DNA of 64,000 bases, from contig NZ_MNPU01000004.1 in assembly GCF_001983165.1 (NCBI RefSeq), forward strand, positions 124,001 to 188,000. The letters run 5' to 3'. The notes under the pieces are model-generated. The model was not told where the DNA came from and made no database searches. It worked only from the letters and a program-made list of their open reading frames with translations. Of this stretch, positions 37,955 through 46,668 are shown in pieces. Numbering within the stretch: the first letter of the stretch is position 1; the number at the start of each line of letters is the position of its first letter. This stretch comes from Pseudomonas gessardii (GTDB lineage: Bacteria > Pseudomonadota > Gammaproteobacteria > Pseudomonadales > Pseudomonadaceae). The translations under genes and the position numbers were made by a program.

Positions 37955-38848
37955 TTAACCTTCACCGTTCGCGTTATCGGCGTCTTTCGGCGCCAGACGA
38001 CCGCGAAAATCAATCAGGCCGTCGACAATGGCCAAGACCACGAGTAACGGATAGATCAGTTGCATAAACAGCAACAGCGTCACGTACAACCCCACCAGCC
38101 AGAACTTGGCCAGGCGCTTTTGCGCCACCAGCCCGTGCATCAGGGCCAGCCCGGCAATCACCAGCGGTACGCTGCACAACGGCGTCAACATGGCCATTTG
38201 CGGACCGAAGTTCGGCCCTACAAGCATGCACGCCAGCAGCAACATCGCTGGGCCTGCGGGGATTCTGATACTGCGAAACTCGCGACCAAAACCACCCGGG
38301 TTATACAACAACGCCTGCCAGTAGCGCCCAAGAATCAGGCTCAGCACACTGACGATCTGCAACAGTGCCGCTATCAGGCCGGTAAGGACCGGAGCAATCA
38401 GTGTGGCCATGCGCGCTCGCTCATCTACCGACAACTGCTGGTAGAGATCCCCGAGGGCCAATGGCAGGATTTTTACCAACTCCTGCGACAGCGCCTCGAT
38501 TTGCGGGCGGAAAGCCGCGCCAAGCACCACTGAATACACCACTCCCAAAGCCACGCTGACCAGCAGCGTACGGACCCAGGACTCACTTGCGCGCAGAACC
38601 AACGCAAGGCTCGAAGACCCCAGCAGTACCAGAAGTACCCGTGGATCGTCGAATTGCAGCCACCAGATCAAGGCCGGCAGCAATCCCAGGGCAAGGACGC
38701 CCAGGGCGTCCTTCAAACCGCGCCGCAGCAGCACAAGGCTTCCCGCGGCAGCACCCAACCAATACAACAGCGGCAATGCAGCACATCCAGCCACTACCAG
38801 AGTGGCCTGCACACGACCGCGCATGATGAACTCAGCTAAGGCGCGCAT
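37955..38848 (-). CDS. DUF2232 family membrane protein
   Basis: 297 residues with eight or so hydrophobic helices spread over the full length (ATLVVAGCAALPLLYWLGAA near the N-terminus; FWLVGLYVTLLLFMQLIYPL near the C-terminus). It belongs to the YybS/DUF2232 type of inner-membrane proteins, which is found between rpsR and rplI in many pseudomonads. It has no catalytic motif. The position suggests co-expression with ribosomal proteins but the role is unknown; a transport or ECF-like function is only a guess. Confidence 0.82.
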   Translation of the reverse strand: MRALAEFIMRGRVQATLVVAGCAALPLLYWLGAAAGSLVLLRRGLKDALGVLALGLLPALIWWLQFDDPRVLLVLLGSSSLALVLRASESWVRTLLVSVALGVVYSVVLGAAFRPQIEALSQELVKILPLALGDLYQQLSVDERARMATLIAPVLTGLIAALLQIVSVLSLILGRYWQALLYNPGGFGREFRSIRIPAGPAMLLLACMLVGPNFGPQMAMLTPLCSVPLVIAGLALMHGLVAQKRLAKFWLVGLYVTLLLFMQLIYPLLVVLAIVDGLIDFRGRLAPKDADNANGEG

Positions 38849-38884
38849 GCATTCAATCCCTTACTACTTGTCGACTGCCCGGTC

Positions 38885-39115
38885 TCAGCGGCCGTGGCTG
38901 TCGGTGTAGGCCAGCAGGGCCAGGAAGCGGGCGCGCTTGATAGCGGTGGCCAGCTGACGCTGATAACGAGCTTTGGTACCGGTGATACGGCTTGGAACAA
39001 TTTTGCCGGTCTCGGATACGTAGGCTTTCAGAGTGTTGAGATCTTTGTAGTCGATCTCCTTCACTTCTTCAGCGGTGAAGCGGCAAAACTTACGACGACG
39101 GAAGAAACGTGCCAT
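38885..39115 (-). CDS. rpsR: 30S ribosomal protein S18
   Basis: 76 residues: basic N-terminus [20 protein letters not shown] and the S18 motif [20 protein letters not shown]. It partners S6 on the 30S platform. It follows rpsF after 29 bases with an AAGGAG site. Confidence 0.98.
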   Translation of the reverse strand: MARFFRRRKFCRFTAEEVKEIDYKDLNTLKAYVSETGKIVPSRITGTKARYQRQLATAIKRARFLALLAYTDSHGR

Positions 39116-39144
39116 TTGATAGGCTCCTTAATAAGGTCCGTGGA

Positions 39145-39567
39145 TTACTCGTCAGCGTTATCGCTGTTGTCGCTGTCATCACTATCAGCGCTTTCAGCGC
39201 CTTCGTGCTCAGGACGGTCGCGACGCTCACGGCGCTCACTGCGGTTTTCTTCAGCCTTGAGCATCTCGGATTGGCCGGTAACGGCTTCTTCGCGACGGAT
39301 GACCAGGTTACGGATCACTGCATCGTTGTAGCGGAAGTTGTCTTCCAGCTCGGCCAGGGCCTTGCCAGTGCACTCAACGTTCAGCATCACGTAGTGAGCC
39401 TTGTGAACATTGTTGATTGCGTAGGCCAGTTGACGACGGCCCCAATCTTCCAGACGGTGGATTTTGCCGCCGTCTTCTTCGATCAGCTTGGTGTAACGCT
39501 CTACCATGCCGCCGACTTGCTCGCTTTGATCCGGGTGGACCAAAAAGATGATTTCGTAATGACGCAT
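39145..39567 (-). CDS. rpsF: 30S ribosomal protein S6
   Basis: 140 residues. The ferredoxin-like S6 core ([20 protein letters not shown] to ~residue 100) is followed by a strongly charged tail of ~35 residues, first [10 protein letters not shown] and then a Ser-Asp repeat ending [13 protein letters not shown]. In Escherichia coli the S6 C-terminus receives extra glutamates by RimK; this long acidic tail is a comparable substrate site in principle. First gene of rpsF-rpsR-DUF2232-rplI. Confidence 0.97.
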   Translation of the reverse strand: MRHYEIIFLVHPDQSEQVGGMVERYTKLIEEDGGKIHRLEDWGRRQLAYAINNVHKAHYVMLNVECTGKALAELEDNFRYNDAVIRNLVIRREEAVTGQSEMLKAEENRSERRERRDRPEHEGAESADSDDSDNSDNADE

Positions 39568-39686
39568 GAATGCTCCTTACGGGTTGTAGCCTGCCGCTCA
39601 AAAACGGTCAGACAAGGAGTGAATGACACTTAGGAATCTTGCCGCAGGGAGGCACATCGGTGCCCGCCAGGAAGGCAAGGGGCGCA

Positions 39687-39715
39687 ATTGTAGAGAAGGG
39701 GGAGAACGGGCGCAA
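39687..39715 (-). promoter_or_regulatory. Probable sigma70 promoter of the rpsF operon
   Basis: On the minus strand TTGCGC, 17 bases, TACAAT. The -10 box is one base from consensus. It is ~120 bases before the rpsF start, leaving room for a leader where S6-S18 feedback binding is known in other bacteria. Confidence 0.6.
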
Positions 39716-39744
39716 GGCAATTGGTGATTATTTGACCAAAAACC

Positions 39745-39868
39745 AATGTGGGAACAGGCTTGTGTAGGAGCTGGCTTGCCTGCGATGCAGACACCTCGGT
39801 ACATCAGTTGTATTGAGGTGATGCTATCGCAGGCAAGCCAGCTCCCACACAAGCCCGCTCCCACATTT
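39745..39868. repeat. REP cluster downstream of rlmB
   Basis: At least four partial or full REP cores: ATGTGGGAACAGGCTTGTG, TAGGAGCTGGCTTGCCTGCG, and on the other side CGCAGGCAAGCCAGCTCCCA and AAGCCCGCTCCCACAT. The arrangement is a hairpin with doubled arms. Confidence 0.88.
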
Positions 39869-39887
39869 GGACCTGCGCCAGACCTGA

Positions 39888-40643
39888 TTACTTCTTGGTC
39901 TTGGCCTTGGCACCGCGCTGGCGCTGGGCCTCGAACAGGCACACACCGGTCGCCACGGATACGTTGAGGCTGCTGACGCTACCGGCCATCGGCAAATGCA
40001 CCAGGTAGTCGCAATGCTCACGGGTCAGGCGACGCATGCCCTTGCCTTCGGCACCCATGATCAGGATGGTCGGGCCAGTGAGGTCCTGGTCATAGATGCT
40101 GACCTCGGCCTCCCCCGCCGCGCCCACGACCCACAAGCCGCGCTGCTGGAGTTTCTCCAGGGTACGCGCCAGGTTGGTCACGGCCACCAGCGGAATCACT
40201 TCCGCCGCGCCGCAGGCGACTTTACGCACAACCGGCGTCAACGTGGCCGACTTGTCTTTGGGCACGATCACCGCCAGCGCACCGGCGGCATCCGCCGAAC
40301 GCAGGCAGGCGCCGAGGTTGTGCGGGTCGGTCACGCCGTCCAGCACCAGCAACAGCGGCGCACCTTCGGTGCGGTCGAGCAGCTCGTCGAGCATGGCCTC
40401 GCCCCAGACCTGGCTCGGGCTCACGTCCGCGACCACGCCCTGGTGCACGCCTTCGACCCACACGTCCATTTCGCGACGCTCGGCCTGGCCGATGGCAACC
40501 TTGTTCTGGTTGGCCAGCTCCACCAGCGCCTGAACGCGTGGCTCACTGCGGCCTTCGGCCAGCCACACCTGCTTGACGCGCTTGGGATGGTGACGCAGCA
40601 ACGCTTCTACGGCATGTACGCCGTAGATTTTTTCCAGACTCAT
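39888..40643 (-). CDS. rlmB: 23S rRNA (guanosine(2251)-2'-O)-methyltransferase RlmB
   Basis: 251 residues, SPOUT class. The N-terminal substrate-binding domain begins IYGVHAVEALLRHHPKRVKQ. The trefoil-knot catalytic domain has LVLDGVTDPHNLGACLRSAD (~residues 101-120), ILIMGAEGKGMRRL and PMAGSVSSLNVSVATGVCLF. It uses S-adenosylmethionine to methylate the P-loop of 23S rRNA. The start overlaps the rnr stop by four bases, the usual coupling. Confidence 0.97.
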   Translation of the reverse strand: MSLEKIYGVHAVEALLRHHPKRVKQVWLAEGRSEPRVQALVELANQNKVAIGQAERREMDVWVEGVHQGVVADVSPSQVWGEAMLDELLDRTEGAPLLLVLDGVTDPHNLGACLRSADAAGALAVIVPKDKSATLTPVVRKVACGAAEVIPLVAVTNLARTLEKLQQRGLWVVGAAGEAEVSIYDQDLTGPTILIMGAEGKGMRRLTREHCDYLVHLPMAGSVSSLNVSVATGVCLFEAQRQRGAKAKTKK

Positions 40644-43270
40644 GACTTGGCCTTAGGTTTGCGCGACCCGCCGCTCTTGGCAGGGGCCGAACCCGCTTTG
40701 GGCGGGCCTTTACGGTGTTTACTCGGTTTGCTCGACGGCTTGTCGGCGGCCTGGGACTTTCCCCCAGACGCCGCTTTACCACCGCTTTTGGCTTCGTTGA
40801 GCAACTGCTGCTTCAACTCGCGGCTCTTGCGCAGCTCGGCGTTTTTCGCCGCCGCATCACTGGGGCGGTAGGCGTCGCTGACCTTTTCCTTGGTCGACGA
40901 GCGACGAGCAGGCTTGGCTGCTGGCTCGGCGGCAGCGGCAGCTTTCGCCGGAGCACCTTTCTTCGCCGGCGCTGCTGTTTCGGCACCGCGCTTTTTACGG
41001 CCAATCGGCGCTTCGAGGGTTTTTTCGGCCATCTCGAAGTCGATCTTGCGCTCGTCGAGGTCGACGCGCATGACCCGCACTTCCACGGTATCGCCCAAAC
41101 GGAAGCTGCGACCGGTGCGCTCGCCCGCCAGGCGGTGATGCACAGGGTCGAAGTGGTAGTAGTCACCCGGCAAGGCGGTGACGTGCACCAGGCCTTCGAC
41201 GTAGATATCGGTCAACTCGACGAACAGACCAAAGCCGGTCACGGCAGTGATCACGCCCGGGAACGACTCGCCCACGCGGTCTTTCATGAACTCGCACTTG
41301 AGCCAGTTCACCACATCGCGGGTGGCTTCGTCGGCACGGCGCTCGCTCATGGAGCACTGCTCGCCCAACTGCTCCAGGGCCGCTTCGTCGTACGGGTAGA
41401 TCCGTGCCTTCGGAATGCTCATGGCACCGGCGCGCTTGACGTGCGGGGTGTTCTGCTTGGAATGGATCACGCTGCGGATGGCGCGGTGCGTGAGCAGGTC
41501 CGGGTAACGGCGGATCGGCGAGGTGAAGTGGGTATACGCCTCGTAATTCAGGCCGAAGTGGCCCTGGTTGTCGGCGCTGTACACCGCCTGGCTGAGGGAG
41601 CGCAGCATCACGGTCTGGATCAGGTGGAAGTCTGGACGGTCCTTGATACTGGCCAGCAGTGCCTGGTAATCCTTGGGCGACGGGCCATCCTTGCCTTTGT
41701 GCAGGGACAGGCCAAGTTCGCCAAGGAAGGCGCGCAGTTTTTCCAGGCGCTCCGGCGGCGGACCATCGTGGACCCGGTACAACGCAGGAATCTCGTGCTT
41801 TTTCAGGAACTCGGCGGTGGCCACGTTGGCCGCCAGCATGCATTCCTCGATCAGCTTGTGCGCGTCATTACGGGTAGTCGGGGTGATTTCGGCGATTTTG
41901 CGCTCGGAACCGAAGATGATCCGGGTTTCCTGGGTTTCAAAATCGATCGCGCCACGCACATGACGTGCGCCCAGCAGCACCTTGTACAGCGAGTAGAGCT
42001 GCTTGAGGTGCGGCACGACGTCGGCATACTGGCTGCGCAAAGCCTTGGCTTCGCTGGTTTTTGGCGTTTCCAGGATGGTGCTGACCTTGTTGTAGGTCAG
42101 GCGCGCCTGGGAGTGGATCACCGCTTCATAGAACTGGTAGTCGGTCATTTCGCCGGTTTTCGAGATAGTCATCTCGCACACCATGGCCAAACGGTCGACT
42201 TTCGGGTTCAGGGAGCACAAGCCGTTGGACAACTGCTCAGGCAGCATCGGGATCACGCGCTCAGGGAAGTACACGGAGTTGCCGCGCACCTGGGCTTCGT
42301 TATCCAGGGCCGAACCGATCTTCACGTAGCTGGATACGTCGGCAATCGCGACAAACAACTTCCAGCCGCCGGAGAACAGGCGCAGCTTGCCGGGCTTGGC
42401 TTCGCAGTAGACCGCATCGTCGAAGTCGCGGGCATCTTCGCCGTCAATGGTGACGAACGGCAGATGGCGCAGGTCGATGCGTTTCTCTTTGTCTTTTTCT
42501 TCGACTTCCGGCTTGAGCTTGGCGGCTTCTTTGAGCACTGCCTCAGGCCAGACGTGAGGAATATCGTAGGTGCGCAGCGCAACGTCGATTTCCATGCCCG
42601 GCGCCATGTAGTTGCCGACCACTTCGACGATATCGCCCTGTGGCTGGAAGCGTGGGGTTGGCCAGTGGGTGATTTTCACCTCGACGAACTGACCGACCTT
42701 GGCAGCGCCATTGCGGCCCGGGGTCACCAGCACTTCCTGCTGGACCTTGGGGTTGTCCGGAATCACGAAGCCGATGCCGCCTTCTTCGAAGTAACGGCCG
42801 ACGATGGACTCGTGGGCACGGGACACTACTTCGACGATCACGCCTTCGCGCCGACCGCGACGATCCAGGCCCGACACACGCGCCAGGGCACGGTCGCCAT
42901 CGAACACCAGGCGCATTTGCGCCGGGCTCATGAACAGGTCATCGCTGCCATCATCAGGGATCAGGAAGCCGAAGCCGTCACGGTGACCGGCAATGCGGCC
43001 AAGGATCAGGTCGAGCTTGTCCACCGGTGCGTAAGTGCCGCGGCGGGTGTAGATCAACTGTGCATCGCGCTCCATGGCGCGCAGGCGGCGGCGCAGCGCT
43101 TCGAGTTGGTCTTCGGTGGTCAGACCGAATTCTTCAACCAGCTGCTCGCGGCTAGCAGGCGAACCCCGATCGGCGAGATGCGCCAGGATCAGTTCGCGGC
43201 TAGGAATAGGGTTTTCATATTTTTCCGCTTCACGAGCGGCCTCGGGATCGAGGGACTGCCAATCGGCCAT
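40640..43270 (-). CDS. rnr: Ribonuclease R
   Basis: 876 residues. Processive 3'-to-5' exoribonuclease that degrades structured RNA. Order: N-terminal helix-turn-helix (SREQLVEEFGLTTEDQLEAL, ~39-58), two cold-shock domains (~85-230), the RNB catalytic domain (DGEDARDFDDAVYCEAKPGK ~residues 274-293 with the metal-binding aspartates), an S1 domain (PGVITAVTGFGLFVELTDIY) and a low-complexity Lys/Ala tail of ~120 residues. Co-transcribed with rlmB. Confidence 0.97.
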   Translation of the reverse strand: MADWQSLDPEAAREAEKYENPIPSRELILAHLADRGSPASREQLVEEFGLTTEDQLEALRRRLRAMERDAQLIYTRRGTYAPVDKLDLILGRIAGHRDGFGFLIPDDGSDDLFMSPAQMRLVFDGDRALARVSGLDRRGRREGVIVEVVSRAHESIVGRYFEEGGIGFVIPDNPKVQQEVLVTPGRNGAAKVGQFVEVKITHWPTPRFQPQGDIVEVVGNYMAPGMEIDVALRTYDIPHVWPEAVLKEAAKLKPEVEEKDKEKRIDLRHLPFVTIDGEDARDFDDAVYCEAKPGKLRLFSGGWKLFVAIADVSSYVKIGSALDNEAQVRGNSVYFPERVIPMLPEQLSNGLCSLNPKVDRLAMVCEMTISKTGEMTDYQFYEAVIHSQARLTYNKVSTILETPKTSEAKALRSQYADVVPHLKQLYSLYKVLLGARHVRGAIDFETQETRIIFGSERKIAEITPTTRNDAHKLIEECMLAANVATAEFLKKHEIPALYRVHDGPPPERLEKLRAFLGELGLSLHKGKDGPSPKDYQALLASIKDRPDFHLIQTVMLRSLSQAVYSADNQGHFGLNYEAYTHFTSPIRRYPDLLTHRAIRSVIHSKQNTPHVKRAGAMSIPKARIYPYDEAALEQLGEQCSMSERRADEATRDVVNWLKCEFMKDRVGESFPGVITAVTGFGLFVELTDIYVEGLVHVTALPGDYYHFDPVHHRLAGERTGRSFRLGDTVEVRVMRVDLDERKIDFEMAEKTLEAPIGRKKRGAETAAPAKKGAPAKAAAAAEPAAKPARRSSTKEKVSDAYRPSDAAAKNAELRKSRELKQQLLNEAKSGGKAASGGKSQAADKPSSKPSKHRKGPPKAGSAPAKSGGSRKPKAKS

Positions 43271-43431
43271 TAGAGAGTTTTCACCTTGTCTATATGTGGG
43301 TTAGTTTGGCATACGCGTATTGAAACGGGAAATTTCCAGCAATAACTAGCCGGGAAATGCGTTTTATAGCCCCGCAAAACCACCTTGCGCGACCGCCCGC
43401 GAAATTTTCCAGGCTTTTTTGATGACGGGGG

Positions 43432-43460
43432 TTTACAGCTCAAAAGTCACTCCGTATAGT
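43432..43460 (+). promoter_or_regulatory. sigma70 promoter of the first tRNA-Leu gene
   Basis: TTTACA, 17 bases, TATAGT; each box is one mismatch from consensus. The -10 box ends 34 bases before the tRNA. Confidence 0.85.
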
Positions 43461-43494
43461 GCGCGCCATCGACGACGGCAACGTTGAAGATACT

Positions 43495-43581
43495 GCCCAG
43501 ATGGTGAAATTGGTAGACACGCCAGCTTCAGGTGCTGGTGACCGCAAGGTCGTGGAAGTTCGAGTCTTCTTCTGGGCACCA
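43495..43581 (+). tRNA. tRNA-Leu (CAG)
   Basis: 87 bases including encoded CCA. The acceptor stem is GCCCAGA/TCTGGGC, the anticodon loop TTCAGGT reads CAG, the long class II variable arm is GACC-GCAA-GGTC, and the T arm contains GTTCGAGTC. It decodes CUG, the main Leu codon in this genome. Confidence 0.97.
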
Positions 43582-43614
43582 ATTCAAAACTTGAGGTTTG
43601 CGCCTTGAGTCTCA

Positions 43615-43638
43615 CAAAAACCCGCGAAAGCGGGTTTT
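43615..43638 (+). terminator. Terminator of the first tRNA-Leu
   Basis: AAACCCGC GAAA GCGGG then TTTTTG: a tight GAAA-loop hairpin with a T run. Confidence 0.88.
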
Positions 43639-43696
43639 TGCGTTACAGGCCTTTGATTCTTAACCGAAAAATTGATTTATAAAATCAAATCAGGGG

Positions 43697-43725
43697 TTTA
43701 CAGATCAAAAAGCCCGCCGTATAGT
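43697..43725 (+). promoter_or_regulatory. sigma70 promoter of the second tRNA-Leu gene
   Basis: TTTACA, 17 bases, TATAGT, the same boxes and spacing as the first copy, showing that the promoter was duplicated with the gene. Confidence 0.85.
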
Positions 43726-43760
43726 TCGCCCCATCAACAGCGGCAACGTTGCTTGATAAT

Positions 43761-43847
43761 GCCCAGGTGGTGAAATTGGTAGACACGCCAGCTTCAGGTG
43801 CTGGTGATCGCAAGGTCGTGGAAGTTCGAGTCTTCTCCTGGGCACCA
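43761..43847 (+). tRNA. tRNA-Leu (CAG), second copy
   Basis: 87 bases including CCA, 266 bases after the first copy. It differs in the last acceptor pair (GCCCAGG/CCTGGGC, so A-T became G-C with both bases changed) and in one variable-arm base (GATC instead of GACC). The anticodon CAG and all loops are the same. Confidence 0.97.
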
Positions 43848-43857
43848 AATTCAGATC

Positions 43858-43880
43858 AAACCCGCGAAAGCGGGTTTTTT
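43858..43880 (+). terminator. Terminator of the second tRNA-Leu
   Basis: AAACCCGC GAAA GCGGG then TTTTTT, almost identical to the first copy. Confidence 0.88.
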
Positions 43881-43925
43881 CGTTTCTGGGGTTTAAAAAC
43901 TCCCACTGCATTGCTCCCCTGTCCG

Positions 43926-43977
43926 CACTTGAGAAGTTTTATCGTTTATCCTTGCAATGATTTGTTGCACTCAAGTG
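43926..43977 (+). promoter_or_regulatory. Inverted repeat in the leader of the iron transporter operon
   Basis: CACTTGAG (43926-43933) and CTCAAGTG (43970-43977) are perfect inverted copies 36 bases apart. The right arm runs into the GAGG ribosome-binding site of the binding-protein gene, so pairing could hide it. The AT-rich DNA between the arms is a weak match to a Fur site. Confidence 0.35.
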
Positions 43978-43990
43978 AGGAAAACCCCGG

Positions 43991-45016
43991 ATGATGATCC
44001 GCGATACCCGTCTCAAGACATCCCTTCTGCGTGGCCTGACCATCACTCTGCTCGGCCTGACCCTGCTCTCTCCCGCCGCCTACGCCGCCGACAAGTTTGA
44101 ACTGACCCTGTACAACGGCCAGCACAAGGAAGTCGGCGACGAACTCGCCAAGGCCTTCGAAGCCAAGACCGGCATTCATGTGAATGTGCGCAAGGGCAGC
44201 AGCAACCAACTGGCCAGCCAGGTCGTCGAAGAGGGTGAGCGCTCCCCCGCCGACGTGATCTACACCGAAGAATCCCCACCGCTCAACAAGCTCGGCGAAC
44301 AAGGCCTGCTGGCCACTATCGACGCCAGCACCCTGGATGTCTTGCCCAAGGAATACGTAGCTGCCAACGGCGCCTGGATGGGCGTGACCGCCCGCACGCG
44401 GGTCGTGGCCTTCAACCCGAAATTGATCAAGGAAGAAGAACTGCCCAAGTCGGTACTGGATTTCGCCAACCCCGAGTGGCAGGGCAAAGTGGGCTTCGTC
44501 CCCACCAGCGGCGCCTTCCAGGAACAGGCCGTGGCAATCATCAAATTGCATGGTCGCGATGCCGCCGAAGAATGGCTAACCGGGCTGCGCGCCTTCGGCA
44601 AGGTCTACAGCAACAACATGGTCGCCCTCAAGGCCGTGGAAAACGGCGAAGTGGCGACGGTGCTGGTGAACAACTACTACTGGTTTGCCCTGAAAAAGGA
44701 AAAAACCAACCTGGATTCGCAACTGCACTACTTCACCGATGGCGATGCCGGCGGCCTGATCACCGTATCGGCGGCGGCCGCCCTCAAATCCAGCAAGCAC
44801 CCCCAAGAAGCCCAGCAATTGCTGGCATTCATGGCCAGCGAAGAAGGCCAGCGGGTGATCACCAACACCTCCGCCGAGTACCCGCTGCGCAAGGGCATGC
44901 AATCCAATCGCGGCCTCAAGCCGTTCAGCGAGCTGCAACCACCAAAAGTCACTCCCGCCGACCTGGGCAATGCCGAAGAAGCCCTGGAGCTGGAACGTGA
45001 CGTTGGCTTGAACTGA
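43991..45016 (+). CDS. Fe(3+) ABC transporter periplasmic binding protein (FbpA/HitA family)
   Basis: 341 residues with a signal peptide (hydrophobic LTITLLGLTLLSPAAYA, cleaved before ADKFEL). The mature protein has the FbpA-type fold: TLYNGQHKE at its start, VRKGSSNQLASQVVEEG, IYTEESPPL, and tandem tyrosines in VNNYYWFAL (~residues 224-232) that usually bind ferric iron in this family. It delivers iron to the permease encoded next, whose ATG overlaps its stop. No ATPase gene follows; one must be supplied from elsewhere. Confidence 0.88.
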   Translation: MMIRDTRLKTSLLRGLTITLLGLTLLSPAAYAADKFELTLYNGQHKEVGDELAKAFEAKTGIHVNVRKGSSNQLASQVVEEGERSPADVIYTEESPPLNKLGEQGLLATIDASTLDVLPKEYVAANGAWMGVTARTRVVAFNPKLIKEEELPKSVLDFANPEWQGKVGFVPTSGAFQEQAVAIIKLHGRDAAEEWLTGLRAFGKVYSNNMVALKAVENGEVATVLVNNYYWFALKKEKTNLDSQLHYFTDGDAGGLITVSAAAALKSSKHPQEAQQLLAFMASEEGQRVITNTSAEYPLRKGMQSNRGLKPFSELQPPKVTPADLGNAEEALELERDVGLN

Positions 45017-46578
45017 TGACCCCATCGCAATCCGCCGCCTTGCACGGGGGTTTTAGCCCCCGGCGCAAACGCCCGTCAATCTGGCTGCTGCTGCCGGTCT
45101 TGTTGCTGGTGGGCCTGAGCCTGCTGCCCTTGGTGTACGTGGGCCTCAAGGCCTGGCAAGCTGGCTGGGCCGAAGCGGTGCACCTGCTGTGGCGCCCGTA
45201 TGTGTTCGGCCTGCTGCGCAACACGTTGGCCCTGATGGTCGGCGTGACCGTGGCCTGCGCAGTGATTGGCCTATCCCTGGCCTGGCTGCTGGAACGCAGC
45301 AACCTGCCGGGCCGGCGCATCTGGGGGGTGATCCTGTGCCTGCCGTTTGCCGTACCGGCGTTTGTCAGCAGCTTTACCTGGGTATCGCTGAGCGCCCAGT
45401 TTGAAGGCCTGGGCGGGGCAATCCTGGTGATGACCCTGTCCAAGTACCCCCTGGTGTTCCTGCCGGTGGCGGCGACCCTGCGCAACCTGGATCCGTCCCT
45501 GGAAGAGTCGGCCCGCACCCTGGGGCTCAATCGCTGGGGCGTGTTCTTTCGCATCACCCTGCCGCTGCTGTGGCCGTCGCTACTGGCCGGCGCGCTGTTG
45601 ATCGCCTTGCATATGCTGGTGGAGTTCGGCGCCTTGTCGATCATTGGCCTGCAAACCTTTACTACGGCGATCTACCAACAGTTCGAGCTGGAGTTCAGCA
45701 ATGCCAACGCGGCGATGCTGTCTGCGGTACTGCTGGTGATGTGCCTAACCCTGCTATGGCTGGAGTTGCGCGTGCGCGGCAAGGGCCGGCATGTGCGCAC
45801 CGGGCAAGGCGCGGCGCGGCATGCCGAGCAGGTTCGACTGGGCAAATGGGCGCCATTGGGCCAGCTGTATTGCTTGATGCTGGCGATCATTGGCAGTGGC
45901 ATTCCATTGGGGATGCTCGGTTACTGGCTGGCCGTGGGCTCTTCGGCGGCCTTCCCGGTAGCTGAAATCAGCGAGGCGCTGCTGTCCTCCCTGGCCCTGT
46001 CCCTGGGCGGCGCCGCACTCTGCCTGGCGCTGGCTGTGCCGGTGGGCCTTTTGGTGGTGCGCTACAAGGGCCAACTGGCACTGTGGGCCGAACGCCTGCC
46101 CTACCTGCTGCACGCCCTGCCCGGCCTGGTGATTGCCCTGACCCTGGTGTACTTCGCCCTGCATTATGTGCCGGCGCTGTATCAGACCTCGGCGCTGCTG
46201 TTGATCGCCTATGCATTGCTGTTCTTGCCCCTGGCCCAGGCGCCGATCCGTACCGCGCTGAACAAGGCCGCGCCGCAGCTGGAAGAGGCGGCGCGCACCC
46301 TGGGCGCATCGTCGTTCAGCGCGTTTTGCCGGGTGACCCTGCCGATTATCTTCCCGGCATTGGGGGCGGCGTTTGCCTTGGTGTTTCTCGATGCGATGAA
46401 GGAGCTGACCGCGACTTTGCTGCTCAGCCCGACGGGGCTTAATACCTTGGCCACGGCAGTGTGGGCGCACACCTCGAATGTGGAATTTGCGGCGGCGGCG
46501 CCTTATGCGGCGTTGTTGATTCTGGTGTCGGGGTTGCCGGTGTATCTGCTGACGACGCGGATGTATCTGAGTCGCTGA
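45016..46578 (+). CDS. Fe(3+) ABC transporter permease (FbpB/HitB family)
   Basis: 520 residues, about twelve membrane helices in two homologous halves, as in FbpB/SfuB. Each half has an ATPase-contact EAA loop: LEESARTLGLNRWGVFFRIT (~residues 156-175) and LEEAARTLGASSFSAFCRVT (~421-440), followed by LP. The start overlaps the binding-protein stop (TGATG). A REPIN lies directly after the stop. Confidence 0.9.
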   Translation: MTPSQSAALHGGFSPRRKRPSIWLLLPVLLLVGLSLLPLVYVGLKAWQAGWAEAVHLLWRPYVFGLLRNTLALMVGVTVACAVIGLSLAWLLERSNLPGRRIWGVILCLPFAVPAFVSSFTWVSLSAQFEGLGGAILVMTLSKYPLVFLPVAATLRNLDPSLEESARTLGLNRWGVFFRITLPLLWPSLLAGALLIALHMLVEFGALSIIGLQTFTTAIYQQFELEFSNANAAMLSAVLLVMCLTLLWLELRVRGKGRHVRTGQGAARHAEQVRLGKWAPLGQLYCLMLAIIGSGIPLGMLGYWLAVGSSAAFPVAEISEALLSSLALSLGGAALCLALAVPVGLLVVRYKGQLALWAERLPYLLHALPGLVIALTLVYFALHYVPALYQTSALLLIAYALLFLPLAQAPIRTALNKAAPQLEEAARTLGASSFSAFCRVTLPIIFPALGAAFALVFLDAMKELTATLLLSPTGLNTLATAVWAHTSNVEFAAAAPYAALLILVSGLPVYLLTTRMYLSR

Positions 46579-46582
46579 AATC

Positions 46583-46651
46583 GCTATCGCGGGCAAGCCC
46601 GCCCCCACACTGGAACGCGATCACCTGTGGGAGCGGGCTTGCCCGCGATAA
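46583..46651. repeat. REPIN between the iron permease and the chemoreceptor
   Basis: Inverted REP copies (GCTATCGCGGGCAAGCCCGC and TGTGGGAGCGGGCTTGCCCG) with an 18 base loop, between convergent genes. Confidence 0.9.
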
Positions 46652-46668
46652 GGCCCAAGCAGCCAACC

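Larger units (their letters stand above)
39568..39887. other. Region between rlmB and rpsF with promoter and REP cluster
   Basis: 320 bases. The rpsF-proximal ~150 bases hold the operon promoter and leader, and the rlmB-proximal part is a REP cluster. No gene is seen. Confidence 0.7.

Noticed and set aside
40715..43273. 852-codon ORF on the plus strand opposite rnr
   Set aside because: It lies wholly antisense to the fully conserved RNase R gene; composition is typical of a GC-rich shadow frame (many His, Gln, Val) and no domain is recognisable.
43495..43847. tRNA genes as an integration site for a genomic island
   Set aside because: There is no integrase, no direct-repeat copy of the tRNA 3' end outside the tandem duplication, and the genes that follow are ordinary transport genes.
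43940..43968. Fur box upstream of the iron transporter
   Set aside because: Only a weak partial match to the 19-base Fur consensus is visible, so no separate feature is called.
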